Positions 8,525 to 16,859 of a stretch of 64,000 bases of DNA are shown here, one piece after another. The stretch comes from Candidatus Binatia bacterium (lineage in GTDB: Bacteria; Vulcanimicrobiota; Vulcanimicrobiia; Vulcanimicrobiales; Vulcanimicrobiaceae). The stretch lies in contig DATKHY010000003.1 of the NCBI GenBank assembly GCA_035544215.1, forward strand, positions 630,501 to 694,500, read 5' to 3'. The notes under the pieces were generated by a model that was not told the DNA's origin, made no database searches, and saw only the letters and a list, made by a program, of their open reading frames with translations. The first letter of the stretch is position 1; each line of letters opens with the position of its first letter. Both the position numbers and the translations under genes were made by a program.

Positions 8525-11344
8525 TTAGCTGGGAGGCAGGGCGTTCAGCTTTTCACGCAGTGCCTGCGTCGACCCATGATCGGGTCCGAAGGCCTTCTCG
8601 TGGATCGCGAGGGCACGTGCGTACGCCGACTTTGCCTCTGCGAAGCGGCCCTGCGCCCCGTAGAGAGCCGCGAGGTCGCCTAGGATCGTCGCGACTTTGG
8701 GGTGATCCGGGCCGAGCGCTCCTTCTCGAATTGCCAACGCTCGCGTCACGAGCGGCTCAGCCTCTTCGTACCGCCCTTGGTCGCGGTAAACCAGCGCGAG
8801 ATCGTTCAGGGTACGCGAGACGTTGGGGTGGTCGCGGCCGAGTGTCTTCTCCCAAATGTCGAGCGCGCGTTTGTGCAGTCGTTCCGCTTCTTGGTAGCGG
8901 CCCTGCTTTTCGAACAAGACTGCAACGCCGTTCAGACCATACGCAACGTTGCGGTGGTCGGGGCCCAGCGTTTTCTCCCAAATCGTCAGCGCGCGCACTT
9001 GCAGCGGCTCCGCCTCTCCGTAGCGGCCGAGGTCGCGCAATACCGAGGCGAGGTTGTGCAAATTCAATGCAACGTAAGGGTGCTCTGGACCGAGAGCTTT
9101 TTCGCGAATGGCCACGGCGCGCGCATGCAACGGCTCCGCCTCCTCGTAACGCCCTTGGTCGCCGTACACTACCGCGAGGTTGCTGAGGCTATTCGCGACG
9201 TCGGGGTGGTCGGGGCCGAGGGCTTTCTCTCGAATCGCGAGGGCGCGTTTGTGCAGCTCCTCCGAGTCTCGGTAACGCCCCTGGTCCCAGTATACCGCTG
9301 CAAGACCATTTAGCGTATTCGCAACCTCGCAGTGATTCGTCCCAAGCGTCTGTTCCAAGATCGCCAGTGCGCGTGCGTGCAGCCGCTCGGCTTCGTCGTA
9401 GCGCCCTTGGTCCCAGTATACTCCCGCGAGGCCGTTCAGAGAATACGCGACCTCGGGGTGGGCAGGGCCGACAACCTTCTCTCGAATTGCCAGCGCGCGC
9501 GCGTGCAACGCTTCCGCCTCTTCGTAACGCGCTTGTCGCCAGCGCAGTGCCGCAAGGTTATTCAGCGCAATCACGGTTTCGGGGTGCTCCGAACCGCATG
9601 CGTTCTCAAACACCGCCAGCGCGAATTTCTCGAGCGCGTCGGGCGCGCTATAGTCGCCCCGTTCGCGAAGATACACTGCGCAGCGATCGGCGAGGCGGCC
9701 TGCGGAAATCGATTCCACATCATCTGGCAAGGCCTCGAGCGCGGCGCGCGCGTGGGGAAGAAGCCGCTCGCATCGCGGCCACGCCGCGAACTCGATATTG
9801 CCGAATTCGAGGTTAGGAAAGACCACTTCGGCTATCCCAACGGCGCACCGGTTCCATGCAGACTTGGCATCACCGATCAGGTCCCGCCCGACCAGCTGCA
9901 CGAGCCTGTGCATGCCGTAGGCCCGCGATGTTACCGCGAATGAGAGCAAGCACAGCTGATCGAGCGCGCCGAGCGCTTCGTCAACGCGCGTTGCGCTGAG
10001 AGCGCCGCGCAGGTCGAGCGCGGGCGCGGCGTCCGTGAGTACTGGGCGCAGCGCCTCCGGGTAGAGGTCAAGACTTTGCCGGAAGAGTTCGTCCGGGATC
10101 GTATCGGGCGCGAATCGCGCGGCGAAGCAAAACAGGGCCGCCGCCCCGGGTGCCTGTTGCTCGGCGCCGGCGACGGCCGTTTGAAACGTCGCGAAGACCG
10201 AACGAGGATACTCGGCGTGGCGCGGCGCGTTCGCCAGGTGCTGGGCGATATGGTCGAGATAGCGCTCGGGCGTTAGCATCCGCATCCCGCGCAGCGCCGC
10301 AGCGGCGTGCGAGAGCGCCAGCGGCAGCGCACCAAGCGCCTCGACGATCGCCTCGGCGTCCGATTCGCTCAGATCCACGCGGCCGGATTCGCCACGGAGG
10401 TACCCGATCGCCGCGTCCCGTGGCCAAACGTCGAGCGAAACGGCGCGAATATCGGAGCTCCACGCGGCCTTGCGCGACGTAACCAAAATGCGGGCGCCAC
10501 TGTGCGGCTGCCAGCTGCGCAGTAATCGCTCGTCTTCGAGATTGTCGAAGATCAGCAAGACCTGCTTGGCAAAGCAGCCCAACATCGAGCGCGTCACTTG
10601 CTGGGCGGCCGCGCGCCGATCGGCGAGCCGATCGAGCCCCCGCGTAAAGAGCGCTCCCAGCCGCAGCAGGCCTTCAATGACGCCGTCTTCTGTTTGCGCG
10701 TTCAGCCACCAGACGATCGAATACCGGTCGCGATTGCGCCAGGCGTACTCGCGCGCGATGGAGCTCTTACCTACGCCGCCCAAGCCGTACACGACGGCGA
10801 TGCTGTCTTCTCCGGTCAGCGCGGCGTCGAGCGCGTCGAGCTCTTCGTTCCGTCCGCTGAAGCCGGGCACCGGGCGGATCGCTTCGGGATCCACGATCGT
10901 TTCAGGAGCGCGCCAATATGGACCGCTCGCGGCCGTTTCGCGACGTTCCTCGCGAACCGCATCGAGGACGATCCCCCGAAGGAGCGCGGGATTGTCGCGG
11001 ATCGGGACGAGATCCCAATACGCGAGCCCGCTCAGCAGCCCGACCGGTTGGCACTCGACGACGCGCAGTAGGATTAGGCGCGAGGTCTTATTCAGGGGAT
11101 CACCGGCGAGGGCGTTCTGCCATTCGGCCTGGCAGTGATCGCTGCCCAGATACTCGGGCGAAAGAAGCGCAACGACCCGCGAGCCGCGGGCGAGCGCGGC
11201 GTGCATGCGCTCCATGAAATTCCGGTTGGCGAAATCCCACTGCTGCAGGGTGACGTCGTAACCCGACTCTTCTAAGATTCGGCCGATCTCCGCGGCGAAC
11301 GGCGCGTCCGCGCCGGCCCGGCTAATGAAGAGACTCTGCTCCAC
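8525..11344 (-). CDS. TIR / NB-ARC / tetratricopeptide STAND protein
   Basis: A 939-residue multidomain protein. Residues 1-125 form a TIR-like domain (SLFISRAGADAPFA, VVALLSPEYLGSDHCQAEW) with a candidate NADase glutamate at Glu74. Residues 155-450 form an NB-ARC ATPase with Walker A GLGGVGKSS (187-195), Walker B VLLIFDNL, the sensor-like ARILVTSR and GALPLALSHAA, then an MHRLVQ motif like the plant MHD. Eight TPRs of 42 residues fill about 590-922. Proteins of this design are signal-transduction STAND ATPases; several bacterial relatives act in anti-phage defence, where the TIR depletes NAD+. Here that is inference. No other known defence gene adjoins it. It lies 48 bases downstream of hpnA on the same strand. 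Confidence 0.9.
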   Translation of the reverse strand: MEQSLFISRAGADAPFAAEIGRILEESGYDVTLQQWDFANRNFMERMHAALARGSRVVALLSPEYLGSDHCQAEWQNALAGDPLNKTSRLILLRVVECQPVGLLSGLAYWDLVPIRDNPALLRGIVLDAVREERRETAASGPYWRAPETIVDPEAIRPVPGFSGRNEELDALDAALTGEDSIAVVYGLGGVGKSSIAREYAWRNRDRYSIVWWLNAQTEDGVIEGLLRLGALFTRGLDRLADRRAAAQQVTRSMLGCFAKQVLLIFDNLEDERLLRSWQPHSGARILVTSRKAAWSSDIRAVSLDVWPRDAAIGYLRGESGRVDLSESDAEAIVEALGALPLALSHAAAALRGMRMLTPERYLDHIAQHLANAPRHAEYPRSVFATFQTAVAGAEQQAPGAAALFCFAARFAPDTIPDELFRQSLDLYPEALRPVLTDAAPALDLRGALSATRVDEALGALDQLCLLSFAVTSRAYGMHRLVQLVGRDLIGDAKSAWNRCAVGIAEVVFPNLEFGNIEFAAWPRCERLLPHARAALEALPDDVESISAGRLADRCAVYLRERGDYSAPDALEKFALAVFENACGSEHPETVIALNNLAALRWRQARYEEAEALHARALAIREKVVGPAHPEVAYSLNGLAGVYWDQGRYDEAERLHARALAILEQTLGTNHCEVANTLNGLAAVYWDQGRYRDSEELHKRALAIREKALGPDHPDVANSLSNLAVVYGDQGRYEEAEPLHARAVAIREKALGPEHPYVALNLHNLASVLRDLGRYGEAEPLQVRALTIWEKTLGPDHRNVAYGLNGVAVLFEKQGRYQEAERLHKRALDIWEKTLGRDHPNVSRTLNDLALVYRDQGRYEEAEPLVTRALAIREGALGPDHPKVATILGDLAALYGAQGRFAEAKSAYARALAIHEKAFGPDHGSTQALREKLNALPPS
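8579..9586 (-). repeat. Eight tandem 126-bp units encoding TPRs
   Basis: The 3' part of the STAND gene is eight head-to-tail units of 126 bases (42 residues) with consensus HP.VA..LN.LA..Y.DQGRYEEAE.LH.RALAIREK.LGPD. The units are similar enough in protein and DNA to suggest recent expansion by recombination. Copy number may vary between strains. Confidence 0.85.
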
Positions 11345-11392
11345 GGCGGAGTTCTAGCGCGCAAAGGCAGGGTTTCCCCCCTTACTGCCGCG

Positions 11393-12373
11393 TCAGCGGC
11401 GCTCGACGTGGCCGTTCTCGCGATACCACGCGACGGCGCGGTCGATCGCGTCGCGCACCGGTGTCGGGACGTACCCGAGCTCGCGCCGCGCCTCGTCGGA
11501 ATCGGCGTACATTAGCTCGCGCGACATGCGCACGCCCTCCAGCGGAACGTTCGGAACCGCGCGCGGATTCACAAGACAGCGCAGTTCGTCGGCATAGCCC
11601 GCGGCGAGCGCGAGCGCATAAGGCGCGCGGCGGCGCGGCATCGGTTTGCCGGTGGCCTGCGCGAGCATCTCCCAGATTTCATCCAGGCTGAGGTTTTCGC
11701 CGCCTAAGACGTAACGCTCGCCGACGCGGCCCGACTGCAGCGCTGCGACGTGCGCGCGAGCGACGTCCTCGACCGCGACCAAATTCATTCCGCCGCTGAG
11801 CGGCGCTTTCGCGACAATGCGCCCGCGGAGAAAGTCGAGCACGAGCTTTCCGGTCGGGGTCGGCTTCCAATCTCCAGGGCCGATCGGCGCGGTCGGCAAC
11901 AACGCGACGACGGGCGCACGGCCGGCGAACGCCGCGCGCTCCTGCTCCAGCTTCGAGCGATGATACCCGCTATGCGCGTGACCGAGCGTCGCAGAGCTCG
12001 ACGTGAGCACGACCCGTTCTACGCCGCCAAGATGTGCCGCGAGCATGAGGCTCGCCGTTCCCTGCACGTTGACCGCGTGCAGCGCGCGGCGGTCGCGCGG
12101 CGCGAACGAGTACAGCGCGGCGCAGTGCACGAGGTAGCGGCATCCGTCGAGCGCATGCGCGAAGTCGCCGACGTTGCGCAGGTCGCCCTCCACCCACTCG
12201 GCGCCGCCGTCTGCCGCAGCCTGTCCTGAGCGAGCGGAGCGAGTCGAAGGGCCTCGTGCCAAGGCGCGCACGGCGTAGCCCGCCGCGAGGAGCTCGCGAA
12301 GGACGTGCGACCCCACGAAGCCGCTCGCTCCGGTGAGGAAGACGCGGTCGCCGCGAGAAAGGGAAGTCACCAT
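11393..12373 (-). CDS. hpnA: Hopanoid-associated sugar epimerase / NAD-dependent epimerase HpnA
   Basis: A 326-residue short-chain dehydrogenase of the extended epimerase class. Rossmann motif VFLTGASGFVGSHV at the N-terminus, SSSATLGH around the catalytic serine, and YHRSK (YxxxK). The later ALLPTAPIGPGDWKPTPTGKLVLDFL closely fits HpnA-type proteins, named for their place in hopanoid clusters; the exact reaction is unsettled. The ATG at 12373 is preferred because the Rossmann strand follows within ten residues. It overlaps the divergent start at 12372 within CATG. A dispersed repeat is read in frame inside it (12220-12251), adding residues after the VRALARG strand. Confidence 0.82.
   Translation of the reverse strand: MVTSLSRGDRVFLTGASGFVGSHVLRELLAAGYAVRALARGPSTRSARSGQAAADGGAEWVEGDLRNVGDFAHALDGCRYLVHCAALYSFAPRDRRALHAVNVQGTASLMLAAHLGGVERVVLTSSSATLGHAHSGYHRSKLEQERAAFAGRAPVVALLPTAPIGPGDWKPTPTGKLVLDFLRGRIVAKAPLSGGMNLVAVEDVARAHVAALQSGRVGERYVLGGENLSLDEIWEMLAQATGKPMPRRRAPYALALAAGYADELRCLVNPRAVPNVPLEGVRMSRELMYADSDEARRELGYVPTPVRDAIDRAVAWYRENGHVERR
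12220..12251. repeat. Dispersed palindromic repeat inside hpnA
   Basis: Contains CTGTCCTGAGCGAGCGGAG and GAGTCGAAGGG, the same element family as at 30047-30235. Within hpnA it is translated as part of PSTRSARSGQAAADGG, between the second strand of the Rossmann fold and the WVEGDLRN motif, where relatives normally have a short loop. The insertion keeps the frame. Confidence 0.7.
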
Positions 12374-12992
12374 GAAGCTCTCACGGATGGCAATTGCGGC
12401 AATCGGTGCCGTTTTCTTTTCGGCGTGCGGGGGCGGAGCCGGCACGTCTGCGGTCGCACCGCCTGCATCGGCGCCCTTCGACTCCGCTCAGGGTGACATG
12501 GCCGGGAGCATCGCTCCGGATGAAGTGTCGGCCGCGGCGTATTGCAGGAAGACCGGAGGCGAGATCGAGACGCGGCGCCCGGTCTACGGCAGCAACGGAT
12601 CCAAGCTGCTCTTTCTCGCCGGCAAGCGCGTTTTCTGTCAGTACACGAAGAAGTCGGACGGCTCGCGCATCCACATTCTGCTCAGCACGCTCTACACGAC
12701 GAAACCAACCCTGGCGGCGCTGGCGTACATCCTCAAGCCCCCGATGGGCTCGTGCAACGGCAATCCGGCGTCGTGCTACTGCTCGTTCCTCGGCGGCTCG
12801 GATCAGTTCGGCGGAACGAACGGCGCGGGGGGCGGCTGGTACAAGAAGAACGGCGTCGATCAAACGCTGGAGGCGTGCATCTTCCCCGACGAGTCGTCAA
12901 TCGACTCTTGGGGGCTTGCCTATCACTCGCACGGCATCATTCGCGGCATCAATCTCGACAAGGTGATGCGGTACAAGTATCCGGGCGGATGA
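12372..12992 (+). CDS. Small secreted lipoprotein of unknown function
   Basis: A 206-residue protein with a signal peptide and lipobox (AVFFSACGGG). RBS AAAGGGA precedes ATG 12372. The mature part contains several cysteines (YCRKTGG, RVFCQY, GSCNGNPASCYCSFLGG, EACIFPD), suggesting disulfides. Its C-terminus SIDSWGLAYHSHGIIRG is distinctive, but I cannot name the family. Residues after the lipobox (PFDSAQGDMAG) come from the dispersed repeat at 12474-12500. The stop overlaps the GNAT start by ATGA, so the two genes form an operon. Confidence 0.8.
   Translation: MKLSRMAIAAIGAVFFSACGGGAGTSAVAPPASAPFDSAQGDMAGSIAPDEVSAAAYCRKTGGEIETRRPVYGSNGSKLLFLAGKRVFCQYTKKSDGSRIHILLSTLYTTKPTLAALAYILKPPMGSCNGNPASCYCSFLGGSDQFGGTNGAGGGWYKKNGVDQTLEACIFPDESSIDSWGLAYHSHGIIRGINLDKVMRYKYPGG
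12474..12500. repeat. Dispersed repeat inside the lipoprotein gene
   Basis: CCCTTCGACTCCGCTCAGGG followed by TGACATG. It is translated as PFDSAQGDM just after the lipobox, in the flexible tether where an insertion is harmless. Same element family as at 12220, 16902, 17142, 19450 and 30047. Confidence 0.75.
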
Positions 12993-13579
12993 GCCTCGCC
13001 GACGGCTACCACGACATACCGCGCGGCAAGCTCGCGAACGTCCAGACGTTCCTCGAGATGCGCGCGAAACCCGAGCTGCGGCCGAGCCCGGACGGTCCGT
13101 GGCGGCTCGAGCGACTGCTGACGCCCGACCTGCCGCGCTACCGCGCCGCGGTCCATCGCGTGGGCGACGAGTATCTTTGGTGCTTGCGCCTCGCGATGCC
13201 GGATGACGAGCTCGAGCGCTTCCTGCTCGATCCGCGCGTGGAGGCGTATCTGTTGGTCACCGACGACGGCGACGAGGGCGTACTCGAGCTCGACTTCCGC
13301 GTCGATCGCGAGTGCGAGCTCAGCCTCTTCGGCGTGGCCGCCTCACTGATACGCACCGGCGCCGGCCGCGGGCTGATGAATCGCGCGATCGAGATCGCAT
13401 GGTCGCACCCCATCGAACGCTTCTGGCTGCACACCTGCACGCTCGACCACCCCAACGCGCTCGCGTTCTACCGGCGCTCCGGCTTCCAAGACTTCAAACG
13501 GGTAGTCGAGATCTACGACGATCCGCGAGTGCTTGGGATCACGCGCCAGGATGCAGCCCCGCACGTGCCGATCTTGTAG
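12989..13579 (+). CDS. GNAT-family N-acetyltransferase
   Basis: A 196-residue acetyltransferase. The GNAT core occupies the C-terminal part: GVLELDFRVDRECELSLFGV (strands), the acetyl-CoA loop IRTGAGRGLMNRAIE, and the final LHTCTLDHPNALAFYRRSGF motif. The substrate is unknown. ATG 12989 overlaps the preceding lipoprotein stop (ATGA). The 3' end lies three bases from the convergent coiled-coil gene. Confidence 0.9.
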   Translation: MSLADGYHDIPRGKLANVQTFLEMRAKPELRPSPDGPWRLERLLTPDLPRYRAAVHRVGDEYLWCLRLAMPDDELERFLLDPRVEAYLLVTDDGDEGVLELDFRVDRECELSLFGVAASLIRTGAGRGLMNRAIEIAWSHPIERFWLHTCTLDHPNALAFYRRSGFQDFKRVVEIYDDPRVLGITRQDAAPHVPIL

Positions 13580-13582
13580 ACG

Positions 13583-13852
13583 TTAGCGGCTCTCCACCGA
13601 TATCAAGAGCGCATCGAGTTTGTCGAAGCGCTGGTCGATCGCGTCGAAGCGCGCGAGGACCTTCACCTCAAAGCGATTGAAACTTCTCTCCGGGCTTTCG
13701 ATCCGACCCTCGACGGCACCGAAGCGGCGATCCACAGCGTCGAACCTCTGGTCCATCGTCGCTTCCAGTCGATTGAAGTTCTGCTCCGTGGCCCGATGGA
13801 GGGAGAGAACCGCCGCGAGGACTTCGTTGCCGTTGTTCATGCGCGCCATCAT
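13583..13852 (-). CDS. Small coiled-coil protein
   Basis: An 89-residue protein dominated by heptad-like repeats of the form ..RFDAVDRRFGAVEGRI and ARFDAIDQRFDKLDALL, a pattern like the short t-SNARE-like or phage-tail-fibre coiled coils common as small hypothetical proteins. Starts at 13852, 13849 or 13840 are possible. Likely forms a coiled-coil oligomer; role unknown. Confidence 0.6.
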   Translation of the reverse strand: MMARMNNGNEVLAAVLSLHRATEQNFNRLEATMDQRFDAVDRRFGAVEGRIESPERSFNRFEVKVLARFDAIDQRFDKLDALLISVESR

Positions 13853-13937
13853 ACGATACGCTTATGGCCCGAATATTACTGCCGGGAGCGGGCCGGCGCG
13901 GACAGGGAGGCGATTTCGGGCCAAGAACGGGTGCGAC

Positions 13938-14657
13938 ATGAAGCGTTTTCTTGCATTTAAGGTAGCCGTCGTGCCCATTGCGCTGCTCGCCGCGAGCCTC
14001 GCCGCGGCGCCCGGCTCGACGCGGTTCGTGTATCAGGACACGATCGCCACACCCAACGGCACGTCGCAGAACGTTGCGGCGTCGATCGTCGTCAAGGCGC
14101 AGGCTAACGGCGCCAAGATCACGATGACGGTGACCGGACAATCGCCCGTTACGGTGACGCTCATGCCTGGCCAACCGCCTCCGGCGCCGCAGGGCACGCC
14201 GAGTCCGCAGCGCGCCCAGGGCATGCTCATCCTGCAGCGTGTCGCGCTGATGTTTCAAATCCACCGCGCGTACCCGGTGAGGTCGCTCGTCGAAGTGAAG
14301 ATTCCCGTGCTCGCTCCCGGAGCCACGGCGGCCCTCGAGCTGCCCGCGCAACTCACGCAGTCCTCGCACGGCACGACGGCGCTGACCGCGATCGCGACTA
14401 CGTCTACGACGGCGACGATCGATCCGGAAAAGGCGAAGATCCACGGAATTCTACCCGCGCGCCGCGTGATGGAACGCGTCAAGAACGCGATGACACCGTC
14501 GCACGTCACGCTTCCCGACAAGATCACGGCGAGCGTCCATGCGACGATCGAGAGCGGCGCGATCAGCAAGGCGAGTGGTCAAGTCGTTCACGAGCTCAGC
14601 GCGAACGGCCAGACGACAACTCTGCGCGAAGCCTGGTCCCTCAAGCCTTCGCCCTAA
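13938..14657 (+). CDS. Secreted protein of unknown function
   Basis: A 239-residue protein with a cleavable-type signal peptide (MKRFLAFKVAVVPIALLAASLAAA). The mature part is rich in Thr, Val and Ala and looks all-beta (GSTRFVYQDTIATPNGT, NGAKITMTVTGQSPVTVTL), with a proline-rich loop PGQPPPAPQGTPSPQ. No family recognised. The start at 13938 is set by the signal peptide. It is flanked by unrelated genes and no operon partner is visible. Confidence 0.75.
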   Translation: MKRFLAFKVAVVPIALLAASLAAAPGSTRFVYQDTIATPNGTSQNVAASIVVKAQANGAKITMTVTGQSPVTVTLMPGQPPPAPQGTPSPQRAQGMLILQRVALMFQIHRAYPVRSLVEVKIPVLAPGATAALELPAQLTQSSHGTTALTAIATTSTTATIDPEKAKIHGILPARRVMERVKNAMTPSHVTLPDKITASVHATIESGAISKASGQVVHELSANGQTTTLREAWSLKPSP

Positions 14658-14855
14658 TCGCCGCCGGCGCCGCGAGACGCGCTGAGCGGATTTTGGCTGG
14701 CGGGCGCGGGAGTCACGGTCGCGGCCGCCGTAGCGGCACGTTTGTTATGATCGAGCAGCTGCCCAGTAACTTCCGAAACAACGCTAACGACAAATACGGC
14801 AAACTCCGTCGCGTCGACATCCCGGCCGAGGCGCGTGACAACGCGCCGTGGTTCA

Positions 14856-15005
14856 ATCTTGGACGTCGAGTCGGGCGATTCGGTGCGGCTCGGACCGCAC
14901 GAGGGATTCACGGTTCCGAAAAACGTACGGCATCGGCCGCGCTCGCCGCAGCGCTCGGTCGTGCTCATGGTGAAAAGGTCGGTATCGTTCCCGACCGGCG
15001 ACTAG
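14856..15005 (+). pseudogene. C-terminal remnant of a cupin-domain protein
   Basis: One frame ends with ILDVESGDSVRLGPHEGF, TVPKNVRHRP and VVLMVKRSVSFPTGD before TAG at 15003. This matches the second half of small cupins (GE..L.PGE.FVVP.GV.H.P.AP....VLLIE....NTGD). No cupin N-terminal half or start codon is present in frame; a stop lies upstream at about 14745. The remaining 14658-14855 sequence has no recognisable gene. Identification is by eye from the motif. Confidence 0.5.
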
Positions 15006-15008
15006 CAG

Positions 15009-15452
15009 CTAGCCGCCCGTGTAGCGCGCGAGTTCGAAAACCTCGTCGCGCCCGAAGCCGAGCCTTCGATAGAACTCCTCGAGGTGCGGCTCGCGGCGCG
15101 GCAGCTCCACCATGACGCTCACGGCGCTCGTCTCGCGCGCGTGATCGATGACGCGTTCGACCAGGCGGCGTCCCACGCCGCGCTTGCGCGCGTCTTCCTT
15201 CACGTAAAGGTCGCTCAAAAACCAGATCCGCCGGCAGTACCACGACGACCAGAGCGGATAGAGCTGAATGAAGCCGATGGTGTCCTCGTCGTCGCGCGCG
15301 ACGAAGACGACCGATTCGTCGCGTGCCAGCCGCTCTTCGAGGAAACGGCGGGACTCGTCGAGCCGGTTCCCTCCGGTGAAGAACGCGCGATACGCATCAA
15401 ATAGCGGCGCGATCGCGACGACGTCCGCTGCGGTCGCGCGGGCGATCGTCAC
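15009..15452 (-). CDS. GNAT-family N-acetyltransferase
   Basis: A 147-residue acetyltransferase. VTIARATAADVVAIAPLFDAY is a typical GNAT beginning, followed by FVARDDEDTIGFIQLYP, the acetyl-CoA binding segment LYVKEDARKRGVGRRLVE, and LEEFYRRLGFGRDEVF. Start taken as GTG 15452, which shares its base with the stop of the upstream membrane protein (TAGTG), indicating coupling. Substrate unknown; the length and pattern resemble amino-acid/amine acetyltransferases of the RimI-like group. Confidence 0.88.
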   Translation of the reverse strand: MTIARATAADVVAIAPLFDAYRAFFTGGNRLDESRRFLEERLARDESVVFVARDDEDTIGFIQLYPLWSSWYCRRIWFLSDLYVKEDARKRGVGRRLVERVIDHARETSAVSVMVELPRREPHLEEFYRRLGFGRDEVFELARYTGG

Positions 15453-15832
15453 TACCGGCCGATCGCGAAAAGCGCCATAGCGATCACCAGGATGAACGCC
15501 ACGATCCCGGAGGCGTGGATGGCGTGGGCGCGGTGGAAGCGCCGCATGCCGCCGTGCTGCGACACCACCCAGAGGTCGCCGATCGACACCGCGATGCCGA
15601 CGGCCGCGATGATCACGAGCAGCCCTAGGAGGTGCAGGTACGCGGTCGCGGCCAGTACGACGCCGATCGCAACGTCGCGAATGCCGGTCGCGCGAACGAA
15701 GCCCGCGGCTTCGTGGCCCTCGACCTGCACGCCGTACTCGCGCGCCAATGCGTGCGGGGAGACCAGCGCCCAAACGCCTATGAAGATCAGGACGATCGCG
15801 ATCGCCCATCCGAGATAGTAGACTGCGCTCAT
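15452..15832 (-). CDS. Small four-helix membrane protein (DUF4267-like)
   Basis: A 126-residue integral membrane protein with about four hydrophobic segments (YYLGWAIAIVLIFIGVWALV, VAIGVVLAATAYLHLLGLL, VIIAAVGIAVSIGDLWVV, GIVAFILVIAMALFAIG). The segment GFVRATGIRDVAIGV fits the small DUF4267/DoxX-like group. Function unknown. It overlaps the GNAT gene downstream, so the pair is probably co-transcribed. Confidence 0.75.
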   Translation of the reverse strand: MSAVYYLGWAIAIVLIFIGVWALVSPHALAREYGVQVEGHEAAGFVRATGIRDVAIGVVLAATAYLHLLGLLVIIAAVGIAVSIGDLWVVSQHGGMRRFHRAHAIHASGIVAFILVIAMALFAIGR

Positions 15833-15851
15833 GGACTACGGCAGTTCGGGA

Positions 15852-16859
15852 TCAGTTGCCGAAGGCGGCGCGGACCGATTCTTTAAAGGATCCAGTGGTG
15901 CGGATGACCGCGGTCGGTTCGTATCCGCAGTGTGCCATGCAATTTTCGCACGACTCGTGCTTGCCGCGGCCGTACTTCGACCAGTCCGTCTCCTCGAGCA
16001 GCTCCTTGTACGTGCGCGCGTAGCTCTCTTTGCTCATCAGGTAGCACGGGCGCTGCCAGCCGAAGACCGTGTAGCACGGGATGCCCCACGGCGTGCACTC
16101 AAAATCGGTCTTGCCCTCGAGGAAGTCGAGATACAGCGGGCTGTGATTGAGGCGCCACTTCTTGCGCTTGCCGCCGGCGAATGCCGTCTTGAAGATCTCG
16201 CGCGTCCGCTTGACGCCGAGGAAGTGCTCCTGGTCGGGTGCCTTCTCGTACGCGTACGCCGGCGAAATCTGCATCATGTCGACCTTCAGCTCGTCGTTGA
16301 GGTAGTCGAGCACCTCGCGGATCGAGTCGGGGCCGTCTTGCGTGAAGAACGTCGTGTTGGTGAACACGCGGAACCCGAGCGCCTTCGCTTCCTTGATCGC
16401 GTCGATGGCCTTGTCGAAGACGCCTTGGCGGCAGACCGACTGATCGTGCCGCTCTTGCATCCCATCCAGATGAATCATCCACACGAAGTAGACCGACGGC
16501 TTGAAGAGGTGGATCTTCTTCTTCAGCAGCAGAGCGTTGGTGCACAGGAATACGAATTTCTTGCGCTTGACGAGCTCCTCCACGATCTGCGGCATCTGCT
16601 CGTGCACGAGCGGCTCGCCACCGGCGATCGATACCATCGGGGCGCCGCACTCCTCCACCGCAGCGATGCACTCTTCGACGCTGAGCCTCTGGCGTAAAAT
16701 CTCGTCCGGGTGCTGAATCTTGCCGCAGCCGGCACACGCGAGGTTGCATTGCAGCAACGGCTCGAGCTCCAAGACGAGCGGATACTTCGTCTCGCCTTTG
16801 AGTTTCTTGCCGGCGACGTATTTCGCCACCGCGATCTTCTGCTGGAGGGGCATGCTCAT
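15852..16859 (-). CDS. hpnH: Adenosyl-hopene transferase HpnH (radical SAM)
   Basis: A 335-residue radical SAM enzyme that attaches a 5'-deoxyadenosyl group to hopene, starting extended (C35) hopanoids. The CxxxCxxC cluster motif is CNLACAGC, followed by GCGKIQHPDEILRQRLS, the glycine-rich SIAGGEPL, and VWMIHLDGMQERHD. C-terminal cysteines (ECTPWGIPCY, CENCMAHCGYEPT) are typical of HpnH. Length matches the family. Its ATG at 16859 overlaps the stop of the hpnE-shc gene (ATGA). It is the last gene of the hopanoid operon. Confidence 0.96.
   Translation of the reverse strand: MSMPLQQKIAVAKYVAGKKLKGETKYPLVLELEPLLQCNLACAGCGKIQHPDEILRQRLSVEECIAAVEECGAPMVSIAGGEPLVHEQMPQIVEELVKRKKFVFLCTNALLLKKKIHLFKPSVYFVWMIHLDGMQERHDQSVCRQGVFDKAIDAIKEAKALGFRVFTNTTFFTQDGPDSIREVLDYLNDELKVDMMQISPAYAYEKAPDQEHFLGVKRTREIFKTAFAGGKRKKWRLNHSPLYLDFLEGKTDFECTPWGIPCYTVFGWQRPCYLMSKESYARTYKELLEETDWSKYGRGKHESCENCMAHCGYEPTAVIRTTGSFKESVRAAFGN

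Noticed and set aside
14654-14968. A 104-codon minus-strand frame in the cupin-remnant gap
   Set aside because: No domain, ribosome-binding site or start context; the plus-strand frame with cupin-like motifs explains the region better.
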